From NCBI RefSeq assembly GCF_002355735.1, contig NZ_AP014879.1, forward strand, positions 1,550,001 through 1,614,000: a stretch of DNA of 64,000 nt, in the 5' to 3' direction. The stretch is from Sulfuricaulis limicola (GTDB lineage: Bacteria; Pseudomonadota; Gammaproteobacteria; Acidiferrobacterales; Sulfurifustaceae). Below are positions 1 through 11,544 of this stretch, piece by piece. The position numbers and the translations under genes are program-made. Below the pieces are notes generated by a model. That model was not told the origin of the DNA. It saw only the letters and a program-made list of their open reading frames with translations, and ran no database searches. Position 1 is the stretch's first letter; each line of letters starts with the position of its first letter.

Positions 1-684
<684 letters not shown>

Positions 685-2085
685 TCAAGAAATCAACTCC
701 AATCGCAATTTCCACCCCGGCTCATCACCGTGCGCGACATACGGCTCGCAAACCCAGCGATCGCCGATGGCGGCCAACTCGCCATCAACGTACACCAGCG
801 GCAGGCGCCGGCGCTCCCACGGCGGGATGCCGGCCTCCTGCAGCAGCTTCTTGAGCTTGTGATGATGCGCGCGACCGGGCAGACGGCAAATCTCTCCGCC
901 CTGGCGCAGCCCGACGACGAGTGGCGCGCGCTCGATACGCTCCTGCGATAAACCGTCGCCACGCGCGGGTTCCGCTCGCAGCCGCCCGACGCCGGGAATT
1001 TCCAGCGTGTCCGCCGGGTTCCAATGAAGCCGTAAAGTGGAATCCGGCTCGCGACGCGGTTTGCGCGCCGTGAGTTCATCGCGATAGCGGCACACCTCGG
1101 CTCCCGGCCAGCGGATCACGGCCTGTTTCGAGGCAGGGTCGCGCGCGACCTGTGCCAGCACCTGATCCAGATGCATGGCCGTGGGCGCCTGAAAGCCCTG
1201 CCGGCGCAGCCAGTAACGCACGAGATTGCGGCTCCGCGGCGGGGACAGCCCGCGCAGGGCGCCGACCGACAGCCTCCCCTCCTCCGTGCCGCGACAGAGA
1301 TTCCAGTCCGATTCAGCCAGTTCGTCCAGCAGTTCCACGGCCTCCGCCGCCATGCCCGCCGAACGCGCGATCCGGCGCGAGGCCTCGGGCCAATGCGCTT
1401 CCAGCAGGGGGAACACCCGGTGACGCAGGAAATTGCGCGCGAACCGCAGGTCCTGATTGCTGCTGTCTTCGATCCATTCCAGGCCTTCGCGCGCGGCCCA
1501 GGCCGCCAACTGCTCCCGGGTAAAATCCAGCAAGGGCCGCGCCAGCCGGCCCCGGTGAAACGGCACCACGGCCGGCATGGCCGCCAGGCCGTGCACCCCG
1601 GTCCCGCGCAACAGCTGCAACAAGACAGTCTCGGCCTGATCGTCCGCCTGATGCGCCGTGAGCAGAACCTCGCCCGGCCCGACATGCCGCGCGAGAGCGG
1701 CATAGCGCGCGCGCCGCGCCGCGTCCTCCAGCCCATGTCCGCGGATCTGCGTCACCTGGACACATTCCACCGTGCAGGGAATATTCAGGCGCGCGCAGGT
1801 CTGTTGTACCTGTCTGGACCAATCCGCCGAATGCGGGTGCAGGCCGTGGTCAACATGCACCGCGCGCAACGTCAACGCCAGCGATTCACGCAGACCGGCA
1901 AGCGCATGCAGAAGAACGCAGGAATCAAGACCGCCGCTGAAGGCGACCGTCAGGGGTGTGGCGGAGGACAGACCGAGGCGGCGCAGGACGTCCGCCAGTG
2001 CCGCGGGCGAAAAGACGGGCGTCGTTCCCGACATCCTGTCTCCCGCGACATGAGTGCCTCCCTGCACGTCATCAATGCTCTTCAA
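685..2085 (-). CDS. tilS: tRNA(Ile)-lysidine synthase
   Basis: Converts the wobble C34 of tRNA-Ile(CAU) to lysidine using ATP and lysine, so that the tRNA reads AUA instead of AUG. The PP-loop ATP pyrophosphatase signature SGGLDS is near residue 50, followed by the HVDHGLHP and [20 protein letters not shown] stretches typical of TilS and a C-terminal TilS domain ([20 protein letters not shown]). The ORF opens at 2085, overlapping the accA stop by 14 bp. An internal ATG at 2034 (MSGTTPVF) gives an N-terminus closer to the family norm and may be the real start. It is part of the dnaE-accA-tilS-pyrG transcription unit. Confidence 0.95.
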   Translation of the reverse strand: MKSIDDVQGGTHVAGDRMSGTTPVFSPAALADVLRRLGLSSATPLTVAFSGGLDSCVLLHALAGLRESLALTLRAVHVDHGLHPHSADWSRQVQQTCARLNIPCTVECVQVTQIRGHGLEDAARRARYAALARHVGPGEVLLTAHQADDQAETVLLQLLRGTGVHGLAAMPAVVPFHRGRLARPLLDFTREQLAAWAAREGLEWIEDSSNQDLRFARNFLRHRVFPLLEAHWPEASRRIARSAGMAAEAVELLDELAESDWNLCRGTEEGRLSVGALRGLSPPRSRNLVRYWLRRQGFQAPTAMHLDQVLAQVARDPASKQAVIRWPGAEVCRYRDELTARKPRREPDSTLRLHWNPADTLEIPGVGRLRAEPARGDGLSQERIERAPLVVGLRQGGEICRLPGRAHHHKLKKLLQEAGIPPWERRRLPLVYVDGELAAIGDRWVCEPYVAHGDEPGWKLRLELIS

Positions 2086-3031
2086 ATTCGCCGTAGTGCA
2101 TCAAACGATCGTAGCGCCGCTCCAGCAGGCGCTCGAGCGGCACTGAATTCAGGTTATCCAGCGCGGCGATGAGGGACGATTTGAGGATCTTGGCCATCGC
2201 TTCCATGTCGCGATGCGCGCCGCCCAGGGGTTCCGCCACGATCTCATCCACCAGGCCCTGGCGACTCAGGCTGTCGGCGGTAATTCCCATGGCCTGCGCC
2301 GCTTCTGCTGCCTTGTCGGCGGAACGCCACAGGATGGAAGCGCAGCCTTCGGGCGAAATCACGGAATAGGTCGAATACTGCAACATCATCAGCCGGTCGC
2401 ACACGCCGATGGCCAGGGCGCCACCGGAACCGCCCTCGCCGATGACGACGCTCACGATGGGCGTGTGCAGCCGCGCCATTTCATAGAGATTGCGCGCGAT
2501 GGCCTCGCTCTGGCCGCGTTCTTCCGCGCCCACGCCGGGATAGGCGCCGGGGGTGTCGATCAGCGTGATCAGCGGGAGATGAAAACGCTCGGCCAGGCGC
2601 ATCAGGCGCAGCGCCTTGCGGTAACCTTCCGGGCGCGGCATGCCGAAATTGCGCCGCACCTTCTCGCGCGTGTCGCGCCCTTTCTGGTGTCCGATGACCA
2701 CCACCGGGCGTCCATCGAGCCGCGCCAGACCGCCGACGATCGCCGGGTCGTCGGAGAAGGCACGATCGCCGTGCAGTTCCTCGAAGTCGGTGAAAGCAAG
2801 CGCCAGATAATCCAGCGTATAGGGACGCAGGGGATGGCGCGCCAGCTGCGAGATCTGCCACGGCGTCAGCGCGTGAAAAATGGATTCAGTCAGCTTGCGG
2901 CTTTTGGCGCTGAGCTTGTTGATCTCCTCGTTGATATTGATCGCCCCGCCCTTGTCGGCGTAACGCAGCGCTTCGATCTTGGCCTCCAGATCGGCGATGG
3001 ACTGTTCGAATTCGAGATAATTCTGATTCAT
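2072..3031 (-). CDS. accA: acetyl-CoA carboxylase carboxyltransferase, alpha subunit
   Basis: With AccD it transfers the carboxyl group from carboxybiotin-BCCP to acetyl-CoA, making malonyl-CoA for fatty acid synthesis. The 319-residue length is standard. The N-terminal helix ([20 protein letters not shown]) and the crotonase-fold core ([19 protein letters not shown], then [20 protein letters not shown] and [15 protein letters not shown]) are textbook AccA. It lies between dnaE (26 bp upstream) and tilS, same strand, and is probably co-transcribed. Confidence 0.97.
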   Translation of the reverse strand: MNQNYLEFEQSIADLEAKIEALRYADKGGAININEEINKLSAKSRKLTESIFHALTPWQISQLARHPLRPYTLDYLALAFTDFEELHGDRAFSDDPAIVGGLARLDGRPVVVIGHQKGRDTREKVRRNFGMPRPEGYRKALRLMRLAERFHLPLITLIDTPGAYPGVGAEERGQSEAIARNLYEMARLHTPIVSVVIGEGGSGGALAIGVCDRLMMLQYSTYSVISPEGCASILWRSADKAAEAAQAMGITADSLSRQGLVDEIVAEPLGGAHRDMEAMAKILKSSLIAALDNLNSVPLERLLERRYDRLMHYGEFEEH

Positions 3032-3057
3032 GTGCCGTGTACGCGGTTCCCTGTTGG

Positions 3058-6000
3058 TCAGCGATATATCAGATGCACACTGCTTTCACCGGCCAGGCGC
3101 GACAGGCGCTCCAGCACGTTGTTCGTCGGGCTGATGCGCCATTCATCGCCCAGCACGATCTCGGCCTCCGCCTGCGGGCTCCGGTAATGCAGATACACCG
3201 GGCACTTGCCCTGCGCCGCGGGCCGGAGAATTTCCTTCAGCTCCTCGACAAAACCATTGCCCGCCTGCTCGGCATTGACGTCGATCACCAGCCGCGCGCT
3301 GAACGCGGCCCGGGCCTGATCAATATTATAGAGCTTCTCGGCGGACATTTTGAATCCGCCGGTGTATTCATCCACGCTCACCTGGCCTTCCACCACCAAC
3401 AGGGTGTCCTTGGCCAGCAGCTCCCGGCTTTGCGCGTACAGATCGGAAAACACCGCGAGCTCCAGGCGCCCGGTGCGATCGTCGAGCGTCACGAAGGCCA
3501 TGCGGTCACCGCGACGGGTCTGCATGGTGCGCTGGGCCACCACCAGCCCCGCCACCACCAGGGTGCTGTCGCTGGAGGGTTTGATCTCGGCAATGGTGGC
3601 ATCCGTGATGGCCTTGAGTTCCTCGGCGTAGCGCGCGATCGGGTGGCCGGTGAGATACAGGCCGAGCGTATCCCGCTCGCCATCGAGGCGCTGTTCCTCG
3701 CTCCACTCGGCCACGGTTTCGTAGACATGCGCCTCCGTGGGCGCGGCCGCGGTGGCGCCGAAAATGTCCGACTGCCCGGCCTCGAGGTTGCGACTGTGCT
3801 GGTCGGCGGCGGCCAGCGCCGCGTTGAGCGAGGCCATCAAGGCGGCGCGATGCGTGCCGAGGCCGTCGAGCGCGCCGGCCTTGATCAGCGACTCAAGCAC
3901 GCGCCGGTTGACCTTGCGCAGGTCGATGCGCTGGCAGAAATCGAACAAGTCCCTGAACGGCCCTTCGCGATGGCGCTCCTGCAGGATGGCCTCGATGGCG
4001 GCTGCGCCCAGGCCCTTGATGGCGCCCAGGCCGTAGAGAATCGTGCCGTCATCCACCGGCACGAAGTGATATTCGCAGCGGTTGATGTCGGGCGGCAGGA
4101 TGTTCAGCTTCATGTCGCGGCATTCGGCCATCATGGTCACGACCTTGTCGGTCTTGTCCATGTCCGACGACAGCACCGCGGCCATGAACGCCGCCGGGTA
4201 ATGCGCCTTGAGCCAGGCCGTCTGGTAGGCGATCAGGGCATAGGCCGCCGAGTGCGAGCGGTTGAAGCCGTAACCGGCGAACTTCTCGATGACGTCGAAG
4301 ATATGCGTCGCCAGCTTGTCGCTCACGCTGCGCGCGACCGCGCCCTGCACGAAGCCCTCGCGCTGCTGGGCCATCTCCTCCGGTTTTTTCTTGCCCATGG
4401 CGCGGCGCAGCAGATCGGCGCCGCCGAGCGTGTAGCCCGACAGCACCTGCGCGATCTGCATCACCTGCTCCTGGTACAGGATCACGCCGTAGGTGGGCTT
4501 GAGAATCGGTTCCAGGCTCGGATGCAGGTACTTGATGGCGGTGCGCTTGTGCTTGCGGTTGATGAAGTCGTCCACCATGCCGGACTGCAGCGGCCCCGGC
4601 CGGAACAGCGCCACCAGCGCCACGATCTCCTCGAAGTTGTCCGGTTGCAGGCGCTGGATCAGGTCCTTCATGCCGCGCGATTCCAGCTGGAACAGCGCGG
4701 TGGTGCGCGCCGACTTGATCAGCGCGTAGGTCGCGGGATCGTCGATGGGCAGCTGTTCGATGACCACCGGTGGCTCGCCCTTCTCTGCGCGCCCGGCATT
4801 GATGGTCTTGAGCGCCTTGTCGATGATCGTGAGGTTGCGCAGCCCCAGAAAATCGAACTTCACCAGCCCGATGGCCTCGACGTCACCCATGTCGAACTGG
4901 GTGACCGTCTGGGTGCTGCCCTGTTCACAGTAGAGCGGCATGTAATCCGTGAGCGGACCGGGCGCGATCACCACGCCCGCCGCGTGCTTGCCGGCGCTGC
5001 GCGCCAGGCCTTCGAGTACCCGCGCCGTGTCCAGCAGGTCGCGCACGTCATCTTCCTTCTGGTAGCGCTCCGCCAGCTGCGGCTCGATTTCGAGCGCGCG
5101 CTCGAGCGTCATGCCGATCTCGAAGGGAATGAGCTTCGCCAGCTTGTCCACGTAACCGTAGGGATGATCCATGACGCGCCCGACGTCGCGCACCACCGCC
5201 TTGGCCGCCATGGTGCCGTGGGTGATGATCTGCGCCACCTTGTCCTGGCCGTACTTGTGGTTGACGTATTCGATCACGCGATCTCGCCCTTCGATGCAGA
5301 AGTCCACGTCGAAGTCCGGCAGCGATACGCGTTCCGGGTTCAGGAAACGTTCGAACAGCAGGTCGTACTTGATCGGATCGAGCTCGGTGATGCCGAGACT
5401 CCAGGCCACCAGCGACCCGGCGCCGCTGCCGCGCCCCGGACCGACCGGAATGCCATTCTGCTTGGCCCACTGGATGAAGTCGGCCACGATCAGGAAGTAA
5501 CCGGGAAATCCCATCTTGACGATGGTGGCCAGCTCCAGCTCCAAGCGTTCGGTGTAAAGTTTACGCTTTGCCTCGCGCGTCTCCACCGGCATCAAATTCA
5601 GGCGCGCCTCCAGCCCCTGCTCCGAATCCCGCCGCAGCAGCTGGTCGATGGTCATACCTTCCGGCACCGGGTAGGCCGGCAGGTAATATTTGCCCAACTC
5701 GAGATGCAGGTTGCAGCGGCGCGCGATCTCCACCGTGTTGTCGAGGGCCTCGGGGATGTCCTGGAACAGCTCGGCCATCTCCTCGCTTGAGCGGAAATAC
5801 TGCTGCGGGGTGTAGCGGCGCGGGCGGCGGGTGTCGGTCAGCACGCGGCCGTCCTGGATGCAGACCCTGACCTCGTGCGCGTCGAAATCGTCCGGCTGCA
5901 GGAACACCACGTGATTCGTCGCCACCACCGGCAGCGACAGCCGGCGCGCCAGGTCCACCGCGGCGTGATTGTAATCTTCCTGAAACGGCTGGCCGGTACG

Positions 6001-6510
6001 CTGCAGCTCCAGATAAAAGCAGCCGGGGAACCATTGCTGCCAGGCATGCGCCAGCTCATCCGCGTGCGCGACATTGCCGGAGAGCAACGCCTGACCGATA
6101 TCGCCCTCGTGCGCGCCTGACAGCGCGATCAGCCCCGACATCGGCGCTTCCAGCCAGGACTTGGCGAGACAGGGCCGGCCGGAATGCTGGCCCTCCACGT
6201 AGGCGCGCGTCAGCAAGCGGCACAGACGTCTATAACCTTCGGTGTTCTGGCACAGCAAGACCAGACGATGCGGCTTGTGCGGGTCGGCGGGGTTCTCCAG
6301 CCACACATCCGCGCCGATGAGGGGCTTGACCCCGGCGGCGCAGGCGGCCTGATAGAACTTGACCACCCCGAAAAGGTTGGCCAGATCGGTCACGGCCACG
6401 GCCGGCATGCCATGGCGGACGGCGGTTTTGACCAGGTCGTCCGTGCGGACGATGCCGTCTGCCAGTGAAAACTCGGTATGGACGCGTAAATGGACGAAGG
6501 GCCGGCTCAC
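3058..6510 (-). CDS. dnaE: DNA polymerase III alpha subunit
   Basis: Catalytic subunit of the replicative polymerase. At 1150 residues it is normal for DnaE1. In order: an N-terminal PHP domain ([17 protein letters not shown]), the C-family polymerase core with [14 protein letters not shown] and the catalytic aspartates in PDFDVDFC (around residues 390-400), a helix-hairpin-helix region, then an OB fold ([20 protein letters not shown]) near residue 960 and the tau-binding C-terminus. First gene of the minus-strand housekeeping block. Its start faces gspC across a 148-bp divergent intergenic region. Confidence 0.97.
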   Translation of the reverse strand: MSRPFVHLRVHTEFSLADGIVRTDDLVKTAVRHGMPAVAVTDLANLFGVVKFYQAACAAGVKPLIGADVWLENPADPHKPHRLVLLCQNTEGYRRLCRLLTRAYVEGQHSGRPCLAKSWLEAPMSGLIALSGAHEGDIGQALLSGNVAHADELAHAWQQWFPGCFYLELQRTGQPFQEDYNHAAVDLARRLSLPVVATNHVVFLQPDDFDAHEVRVCIQDGRVLTDTRRPRRYTPQQYFRSSEEMAELFQDIPEALDNTVEIARRCNLHLELGKYYLPAYPVPEGMTIDQLLRRDSEQGLEARLNLMPVETREAKRKLYTERLELELATIVKMGFPGYFLIVADFIQWAKQNGIPVGPGRGSGAGSLVAWSLGITELDPIKYDLLFERFLNPERVSLPDFDVDFCIEGRDRVIEYVNHKYGQDKVAQIITHGTMAAKAVVRDVGRVMDHPYGYVDKLAKLIPFEIGMTLERALEIEPQLAERYQKEDDVRDLLDTARVLEGLARSAGKHAAGVVIAPGPLTDYMPLYCEQGSTQTVTQFDMGDVEAIGLVKFDFLGLRNLTIIDKALKTINAGRAEKGEPPVVIEQLPIDDPATYALIKSARTTALFQLESRGMKDLIQRLQPDNFEEIVALVALFRPGPLQSGMVDDFINRKHKRTAIKYLHPSLEPILKPTYGVILYQEQVMQIAQVLSGYTLGGADLLRRAMGKKKPEEMAQQREGFVQGAVARSVSDKLATHIFDVIEKFAGYGFNRSHSAAYALIAYQTAWLKAHYPAAFMAAVLSSDMDKTDKVVTMMAECRDMKLNILPPDINRCEYHFVPVDDGTILYGLGAIKGLGAAAIEAILQERHREGPFRDLFDFCQRIDLRKVNRRVLESLIKAGALDGLGTHRAALMASLNAALAAADQHSRNLEAGQSDIFGATAAAPTEAHVYETVAEWSEEQRLDGERDTLGLYLTGHPIARYAEELKAITDATIAEIKPSSDSTLVVAGLVVAQRTMQTRRGDRMAFVTLDDRTGRLELAVFSDLYAQSRELLAKDTLLVVEGQVSVDEYTGGFKMSAEKLYNIDQARAAFSARLVIDVNAEQAGNGFVEELKEILRPAAQGKCPVYLHYRSPQAEAEIVLGDEWRISPTNNVLERLSRLAGESSVHLIYR

Positions 6511-6580
6511 GGCCGGTATTTGACCGTAAATCCGGGGGCCAGGGAAGCAGTAAAAACCGGTGGCACGAATACCCGATTAG

Positions 6581-6609
6581 TTAGGCTTTTCCGGATGTCC
6601 GGATATAAT
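6581..6609 (+). promoter_or_regulatory. candidate sigma-70 promoter for the gsp operon
   Basis: A perfect -10 hexamer TATAAT at 6604-6609, preceded by a weak -35 (TTAGGC, 6581-6586) at 17-bp spacing. It sits 49 bp upstream of the gspC start. The -10 match is strong but the -35 is poor, so this is a suggestion only. Confidence 0.4.
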
Positions 6610-6658
6610 GTTGATCAGGCACATCCAATCCACTGCGCAAGCGACTGAAACTGAATAA

Positions 6659-7534
6659 ATGAGCATTACCGAGGTCATCAGCAATCCCCGCGTCAGGCAG
6701 TGGCTTCCGGGCGTTCTCAACGGCGGCATGCTGTTGTTGCTTACCGCCAGCCTCGCGCAATGGACCTGGCTCATGATCAAGCCGCCGCTGCCGCCACTCG
6801 TGGTCGCGCCGCCTCCGCCTGCGGCGGCCGCCAATGCTTTTTCATTACAACCTCTGCTCGCGGCCCATCTCTTCGGTCAGGTCAGCCAGGAATTGACCGG
6901 CCGGCGTCTCGACAATCTGCCCATCAGCAGCCTAAACCTGATCCTCGCCGGCGTGATCGCCTCGGGCGCCGGTGGCTACGCGCTGATTTCGGTCAACGGC
7001 CAGGCGCAGGAACCGTTCGCGGTCGGCCAGACAATCACGGGCAGCGCGGTGTTGCAGGCGGTGTATTCGGACCGGGTCGTGATCGGACGTAATGGTGCGC
7101 TCGAAAGCCTGCTGCTCGAGGGCGCGGACCATTCTCAACCGCCACAGGAAATGGCTACCCCTGCCGTCAACCGGACGGCCGGCATGCCCGGCGGCGGCGC
7201 CATTGTGCAGGAAACCGGAACCAACCAATATACTGTGGCGCGCGATCAATTGGCGGCGCAGATGCGCACGCCGGATTTCCTGAAACAGGCCACCCTGGTA
7301 CCGTCCAGCGGCGGCGGCTTTCTGGTGCGGCAGATCCAGCCGGGCAGCCTCTATGAAAAACTGGGCATGCGCGCGGGCGACGTCATCAAGTCAGTCAATG
7401 GCCAGCCGATCAACTCCGCGGAAGACGCGATCAGGCTCTACCAGCAGATATCCAGCATCAGTTCGGTGCAAATGGATATCACGCGCGGCGGCAAAAGCGA
7501 GTCACTTTATTACCAGTTCGCGCAAAATCAGTAA
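6659..7534 (+). CDS. gspC: type II secretion protein GspC (inner-membrane clamp)
   Basis: Bitopic inner-membrane subunit that links the GspL/M platform to the GspD secretin. A short cytoplasmic N-terminus is followed by one membrane segment (about residues 20-40), a Pro/Ala-rich linker, the HR domain (AHLFGQ onward, about residues 70-140) and a C-terminal PDZ-like domain (FLVRQIQPGSLYEKLGMRAG to the end). The 291-residue length is typical. It is the first gene of a complete gspC-to-N run and is followed by gspD after 38 bp (44 bp if gspD starts at its ATG). Confidence 0.93.
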   Translation: MSITEVISNPRVRQWLPGVLNGGMLLLLTASLAQWTWLMIKPPLPPLVVAPPPPAAAANAFSLQPLLAAHLFGQVSQELTGRRLDNLPISSLNLILAGVIASGAGGYALISVNGQAQEPFAVGQTITGSAVLQAVYSDRVVIGRNGALESLLLEGADHSQPPQEMATPAVNRTAGMPGGGAIVQETGTNQYTVARDQLAAQMRTPDFLKQATLVPSSGGGFLVRQIQPGSLYEKLGMRAGDVIKSVNGQPINSAEDAIRLYQQISSISSVQMDITRGGKSESLYYQFAQNQ

Positions 7535-7572
7535 GGTTTTCCAATGCCCATGACGTCACTGAACATACCGGA

Positions 7573-9882
7573 TTGAGGATGGCCGACTCCCGTAATTCCC
7601 TGGCAGTACATCTCGCCGCGCTGGCGTTGGGCATCCTGCTCGCCACCCCGTTATCCACGCATGCGCAGGACCAGGCGGACGAGGCGGAAATGAACGCACC
7701 ACCCATGCCGGCCGCCCCGTCTCCGCCCCTGAACGGAGGAAGCCACCCGGCCTCACCCCTGACACCGATGGGCGCCGCCCCGGCGCCGCGCCCGGCTCCG
7801 CCCATGCCGCCTTCCCGGCCATCCTCGGTGACGCCGACCGTCACGGCGCCCGCCGGACCGGCCTTGCGCCCGGGCGAAATGATGTTCAACTTCCAGGAAG
7901 CGGACATCCAGGCGGTGGTCAAGACCGTATCGCAAATCACGGGCAAGAATTTCCTGCTCGATCCGCGCGTCAAGGGCAAGCTGACCATCATCTCCACCCA
8001 GCCGGTATCCCGGAAAGCCATTTACCAGATATTTCTGGCATCGCTGAAGGCGCAGGGTTATACCGCGATCGACAGCGCCAGCGGCTTCGTCAAGCTGGTG
8101 CCGATCGCCGATGCGAAACAGAATGCCGATGTCACCACCGGCATGATGCCGCGACCAGGCGAGCAGACCATGACGCATGTCATCACGGTCCAGCACAGCT
8201 CCGCCGCGCAACTGGTGCCGCTGTTGCGTCCGCTGATGGCGCCGACCAGCCAGCTTTCGGTGTACTCGCCGAGCAATACCCTGATTGTCACGGATTACGC
8301 CGACAACATTCGTAATCTGCTGCGTATCGTCGAGATCATCGACCAGCGTGGCGGCGCGGAGCTGGCCATCATTCCCCTGAAGTATGCTTCGGCATTGGAC
8401 ATTGCCGACATGGTCGTCCGGCTTTATCCCAATGTTTCCCAGTCTCCCGGAACGCCCGGCCCCGCCCAGGCTGCCGGCGGCGAGGCGGATCGCGTCACCA
8501 TCCTGCCCGATCTGCGCACCAACAGCCTGCTGGTGCGCGCGGAAAATCAGGGTGCCATCAAGGACCTGCGCGAATTCGTGGAAAAGCTGGACGTGCCGGC
8601 CAAGGTTTCCGGCAATACCCGCGTGGTATATCTGCGCAACGCCGAAGCCACCAAGCTGGCCGAAATTCTGCGCGGCTTGTTGACGGGCGAGGCACGCGCG
8701 CAAACGACCGCCGCGGTGGTGCCGGGACGCCCCGCGGCAACCAAATCCGGCGCCGAGTCCTCGCAAATCCAGGCCGACGAATCCACCAATTCACTGGTCA
8801 TCAGCGCCCCGGACGCGGTATTTAATAATCTGCGCGCCGTCATCGAAAAACTCGACGTGCGGCGCGCGCAGGTATACGTCGAAGCGCTCATTGCGGAAAT
8901 CACGACCGACAAGGCATCGCAATTCGGATTCCAGTGGGCGGCGGGCGCGCAATCGGGAAGCGGGACCGTTGGCGGCCTGACCAATTTCCCCAACTCCGGC
9001 ACATCGATCGTGGGAGTCGCCACCAACCCGACATCGCTGGGCTCCGCGGGCGGATTGTCGTTGGCCTATCTCGGCAGAAAAATTACCCTTTCGGACGGCA
9101 CCGAGGTACGCAGTCTCGGAGCCTTGGCGCGCGCGCTCGAGGAAAAAAGCATCGGCAATATTCTGTCCACGCCCAATCTGCTCACGCTGGACAACGCCGA
9201 GGCGAAAATCGTCGTGGGCCAGAACGTTCCCTTCGTGACGGGAAGTTTTTCGCAGGCGACATCCACCAGCGGAACCGTAAACCCGTTTCAGACCATTGAA
9301 CGCAAAGACGTCGGCCTGACCCTGAAAATCAAACCGCAGATATCGGAAGGCGGCACTGTCAAGCTCCAGATCTCCCAGGAAAGCTCCAGCGTCGCTCAGG
9401 CGACCGGCGTACAGGCCTCGGACCTGATCACGAACAAGCGCTCTCTCGAAACGACTGTCGTGGTGGATGATGGCAACACCATCGTGCTGGGTGGATTGAT
9501 CGAAGACAGCGCGCGGGAAAACACCCAGGCCGTTCCTTTCCTTGGCCGCATTCCCCTGTTGGGCTGGTTGTTCAAGTATCGCACCGAGACAAAAACAAAA
9601 ACCAATCTGATGGTGTTTTTGCGTCCGGTCATCGTCCGGGGCCCGGAAGACAGCTATGGTTTCAGCTCCAGCCGTTATTCGCACATCAATGCCGAGCAAA
9701 AGAAAATCAGCAATCAGCCGGCGCCCATCCTCGAGGACTTCAAACCGAGGGAGCCGCTGCCTCCCGGTCCGACCGAGAGCAAAAAGGACGCCAGAATTAC
9801 CGAAGAAATCCCGTCGGACAAAACATTTGGGCCGCCTAATGTTCCCGACGCGACGTCGCCATCCGACCGCGCATCGCCTTAA
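7573..9882 (+). CDS. gspD: type II secretion secretin GspD
   Basis: Forms the multimeric outer-membrane channel of the T2SS. Signal peptide at the N-terminus (SLAVHLAALALGILLATPLS, cut near THAQ), then an unusual Pro/Ala-rich spacer (about residues 38-95). The N0 domain follows (FNFQEADIQAVVKTVSQITG), then N1-N3 repeats and the secretin beta domain (from about residue 540; VPFVTGSFSQ, then VVDDGNTIVLGGLIED and VPFLGRIPLLGWLF). A 70-residue charged tail follows the secretin. The frame opens with TTG at 7573; the ATG at 7579 (MADSRNSL) is an equally likely start. Confidence 0.96.
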   Translation: MRMADSRNSLAVHLAALALGILLATPLSTHAQDQADEAEMNAPPMPAAPSPPLNGGSHPASPLTPMGAAPAPRPAPPMPPSRPSSVTPTVTAPAGPALRPGEMMFNFQEADIQAVVKTVSQITGKNFLLDPRVKGKLTIISTQPVSRKAIYQIFLASLKAQGYTAIDSASGFVKLVPIADAKQNADVTTGMMPRPGEQTMTHVITVQHSSAAQLVPLLRPLMAPTSQLSVYSPSNTLIVTDYADNIRNLLRIVEIIDQRGGAELAIIPLKYASALDIADMVVRLYPNVSQSPGTPGPAQAAGGEADRVTILPDLRTNSLLVRAENQGAIKDLREFVEKLDVPAKVSGNTRVVYLRNAEATKLAEILRGLLTGEARAQTTAAVVPGRPAATKSGAESSQIQADESTNSLVISAPDAVFNNLRAVIEKLDVRRAQVYVEALIAEITTDKASQFGFQWAAGAQSGSGTVGGLTNFPNSGTSIVGVATNPTSLGSAGGLSLAYLGRKITLSDGTEVRSLGALARALEEKSIGNILSTPNLLTLDNAEAKIVVGQNVPFVTGSFSQATSTSGTVNPFQTIERKDVGLTLKIKPQISEGGTVKLQISQESSSVAQATGVQASDLITNKRSLETTVVVDDGNTIVLGGLIEDSARENTQAVPFLGRIPLLGWLFKYRTETKTKTNLMVFLRPVIVRGPEDSYGFSSSRYSHINAEQKKISNQPAPILEDFKPREPLPPGPTESKKDARITEEIPSDKTFGPPNVPDATSPSDRASP

Positions 9883-9900
9883 CCATTCCTGACGGCCGCC

Positions 9901-11415
9901 ATGGACAACGCGCCCGACCTGCAAGCCCTGGACCCCGCCTGGACCCAGCGTCTGCCCTATCATTTCGCGCGCCGCCACGGTGTCATCAGCGCCTGCGTGC
10001 GTGACGGCCTGCTCGAGGTCTGGGCCAAACCGGGCGTCACCAGCGCGACCCTGGCGGAACTGGACCGCGCGCTGGGCCAGCCGATCCAGGTGCGCGAGCT
10101 GAGCCCGGCCATGTTCGATTCCGCCCTCAACCGCGCCTACGAGCGCGGCGTGTCGCAGGCCATGGACATCGTCGACGATCTCGACGAAGACCTCGACCTG
10201 GCGGAACTGGCGCAAAACCTGCCGCAGGCCATGGACCTGATGGAAAGCGAGGACGATGCGCCGATCGTGCGGCTCATCAACGCCCTGTTGACCCAGGCGG
10301 TGCGCGAGGGCGCTTCCGACATCCATATCGAACCGTTCGAGACCCGTTCCGTGGTGCGTTACCGCATCGACGGCGTGTTGCGCGACATCGTCGAGCCGCA
10401 GCGCGCCCTGCACGGCGTGATCGTCTCGCGCGTCAAGATCATGGCCAGCCTCGACATCGCCGAGAAGCGCCTGCCGCAGGACGGCCGCATCACGCTGCGA
10501 CTCGCAGGCCGGCCGGTGGACGTGCGCGTCTCGACGGTGCCGACCGGTCATGGCGAGCGCGTGGTGCTGCGTCTGCTGGACAAGCAGGCCGGGCGCCTTG
10601 ACCTGACAGGCCTGGGCATGTCGAACGACACGCTGAAAATACTGGTGGAACTGATCAACCAGCCGCACGGGATTATCCTGGTCACCGGCCCCACCGGCTC
10701 GGGCAAAACCACCACGTTGTACGCCGCACTGGGCAAGCTCGACAGCACCCAGCACAACATCCTCACGGTCGAGGACCCGGTCGAATACGATCTCGACGGC
10801 ATCGGCCAGATGCAGGTCAACGCCAAGATCGATCTCACTTTCGCGCGGGCGTTGCGCTCCATCCTGCGCCAGGATCCGGACATCATCATGATCGGCGAAA
10901 TCCGCGATCTCGAGACCGCGCAGATCGCGGTGCAGGCGAGCCTGACCGGACACCTGGTACTGGCCACCCTGCACACCAATGACGCCGTCGGCGCGGTGAC
11001 GCGCCTGGTGGACATGGGCGTGGAGCCGTTTCTGGTGGCCTCGAGCCTGCTCGGCGTGCTGGCCCAGCGCCTGGTGCGCAAACTCTGCCCGGTCTGCCGC
11101 CGCGAGCACACGCCGGACGCGGCCGAGCGCAAAATGCTCGATGACAGCCAGGGCACCTCCGGGGCAAGGTCCATCTACGCACCCGGAACCTGTCCCGCCT
11201 GCTCCAATACGGGATATCAGGGACGCACCGGTATTTACGAACTGCTGAGCATTGACGAAAGCATGCGTACCCTCATCCACGATGGCGCTTCCGAGGGAAA
11301 ATTGCGCGACTATGCCCGCGCGCACGGCATGCGCACCATCCGTGACGACGGCCTGCGCTGGGTGCGCGCGGGCGCGACCAGCCTCGAAGAAGTGCTGCGC
11401 GTGACACGCGAATGA
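9901..11415 (+). CDS. gspE: type II secretion ATPase GspE
   Basis: Cytoplasmic hexameric ATPase that powers pseudopilus assembly. An N-terminal domain binds GspL; the core has Walker A GPTGSGKTTTLYA (about residue 262), the Asp box, Walker B (DPDIIMIGEIRDLETAQIA) and the His box (LATLHTNDA). A zinc-binding CPVC...CPAC tetracysteine module near residues 400-440 is characteristic of GspE/PilB ATPases. It lies 18 bp after gspD. The 504-residue length is normal. Confidence 0.97.
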   Translation: MDNAPDLQALDPAWTQRLPYHFARRHGVISACVRDGLLEVWAKPGVTSATLAELDRALGQPIQVRELSPAMFDSALNRAYERGVSQAMDIVDDLDEDLDLAELAQNLPQAMDLMESEDDAPIVRLINALLTQAVREGASDIHIEPFETRSVVRYRIDGVLRDIVEPQRALHGVIVSRVKIMASLDIAEKRLPQDGRITLRLAGRPVDVRVSTVPTGHGERVVLRLLDKQAGRLDLTGLGMSNDTLKILVELINQPHGIILVTGPTGSGKTTTLYAALGKLDSTQHNILTVEDPVEYDLDGIGQMQVNAKIDLTFARALRSILRQDPDIIMIGEIRDLETAQIAVQASLTGHLVLATLHTNDAVGAVTRLVDMGVEPFLVASSLLGVLAQRLVRKLCPVCRREHTPDAAERKMLDDSQGTSGARSIYAPGTCPACSNTGYQGRTGIYELLSIDESMRTLIHDGASEGKLRDYARAHGMRTIRDDGLRWVRAGATSLEEVLRVTRE

Positions 11416-11442
11416 CGGACCGGAAAAAAAGAAATAACAGTT

Positions 11443-11525
11443 GTAGCCCGGATGAAGCGCAGCGGAATCCGGGGTTTGTTAATGCTTCCCCGGATTCCGG
11501 CGCTACGCGCCTCCATCCGGGCTAC
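11443..11525. repeat. REP-like long inverted repeat inside the gsp operon
   Basis: Arms read GTAGCCCGGATGAAGCGCAG (11443 on) and, in reverse complement, GTAGCCCGGATGGAGGCGCG (from 11525). Both lead into CGGAATCCGGGG and surround a short TTTGTTAATGCTT loop. This matches the widely scattered 'GTAGCCCGGAT...GGAATCCGGG' intergenic repeat of proteobacteria. It fills most of the 129-bp gspE-gspF gap and could form a stable transcript hairpin within the operon. Confidence 0.85.
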
Positions 11526-11544
11526 GTCGGGTTAGCGTAAGTCT

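Noticed and set aside
3037-5790. Very long plus-strand open frame (917 codons) opposite dnaE
   Set aside because: Shadow of high-GC coding sequence; residues are His/Arg/Gly-rich with no domain, while dnaE on the other strand is complete.
8791-11325. 844-codon minus-strand frame opposite gspD/gspE
   Set aside because: Antisense artefact of GC-rich codons; the plus strand encodes clear GspD and GspE.
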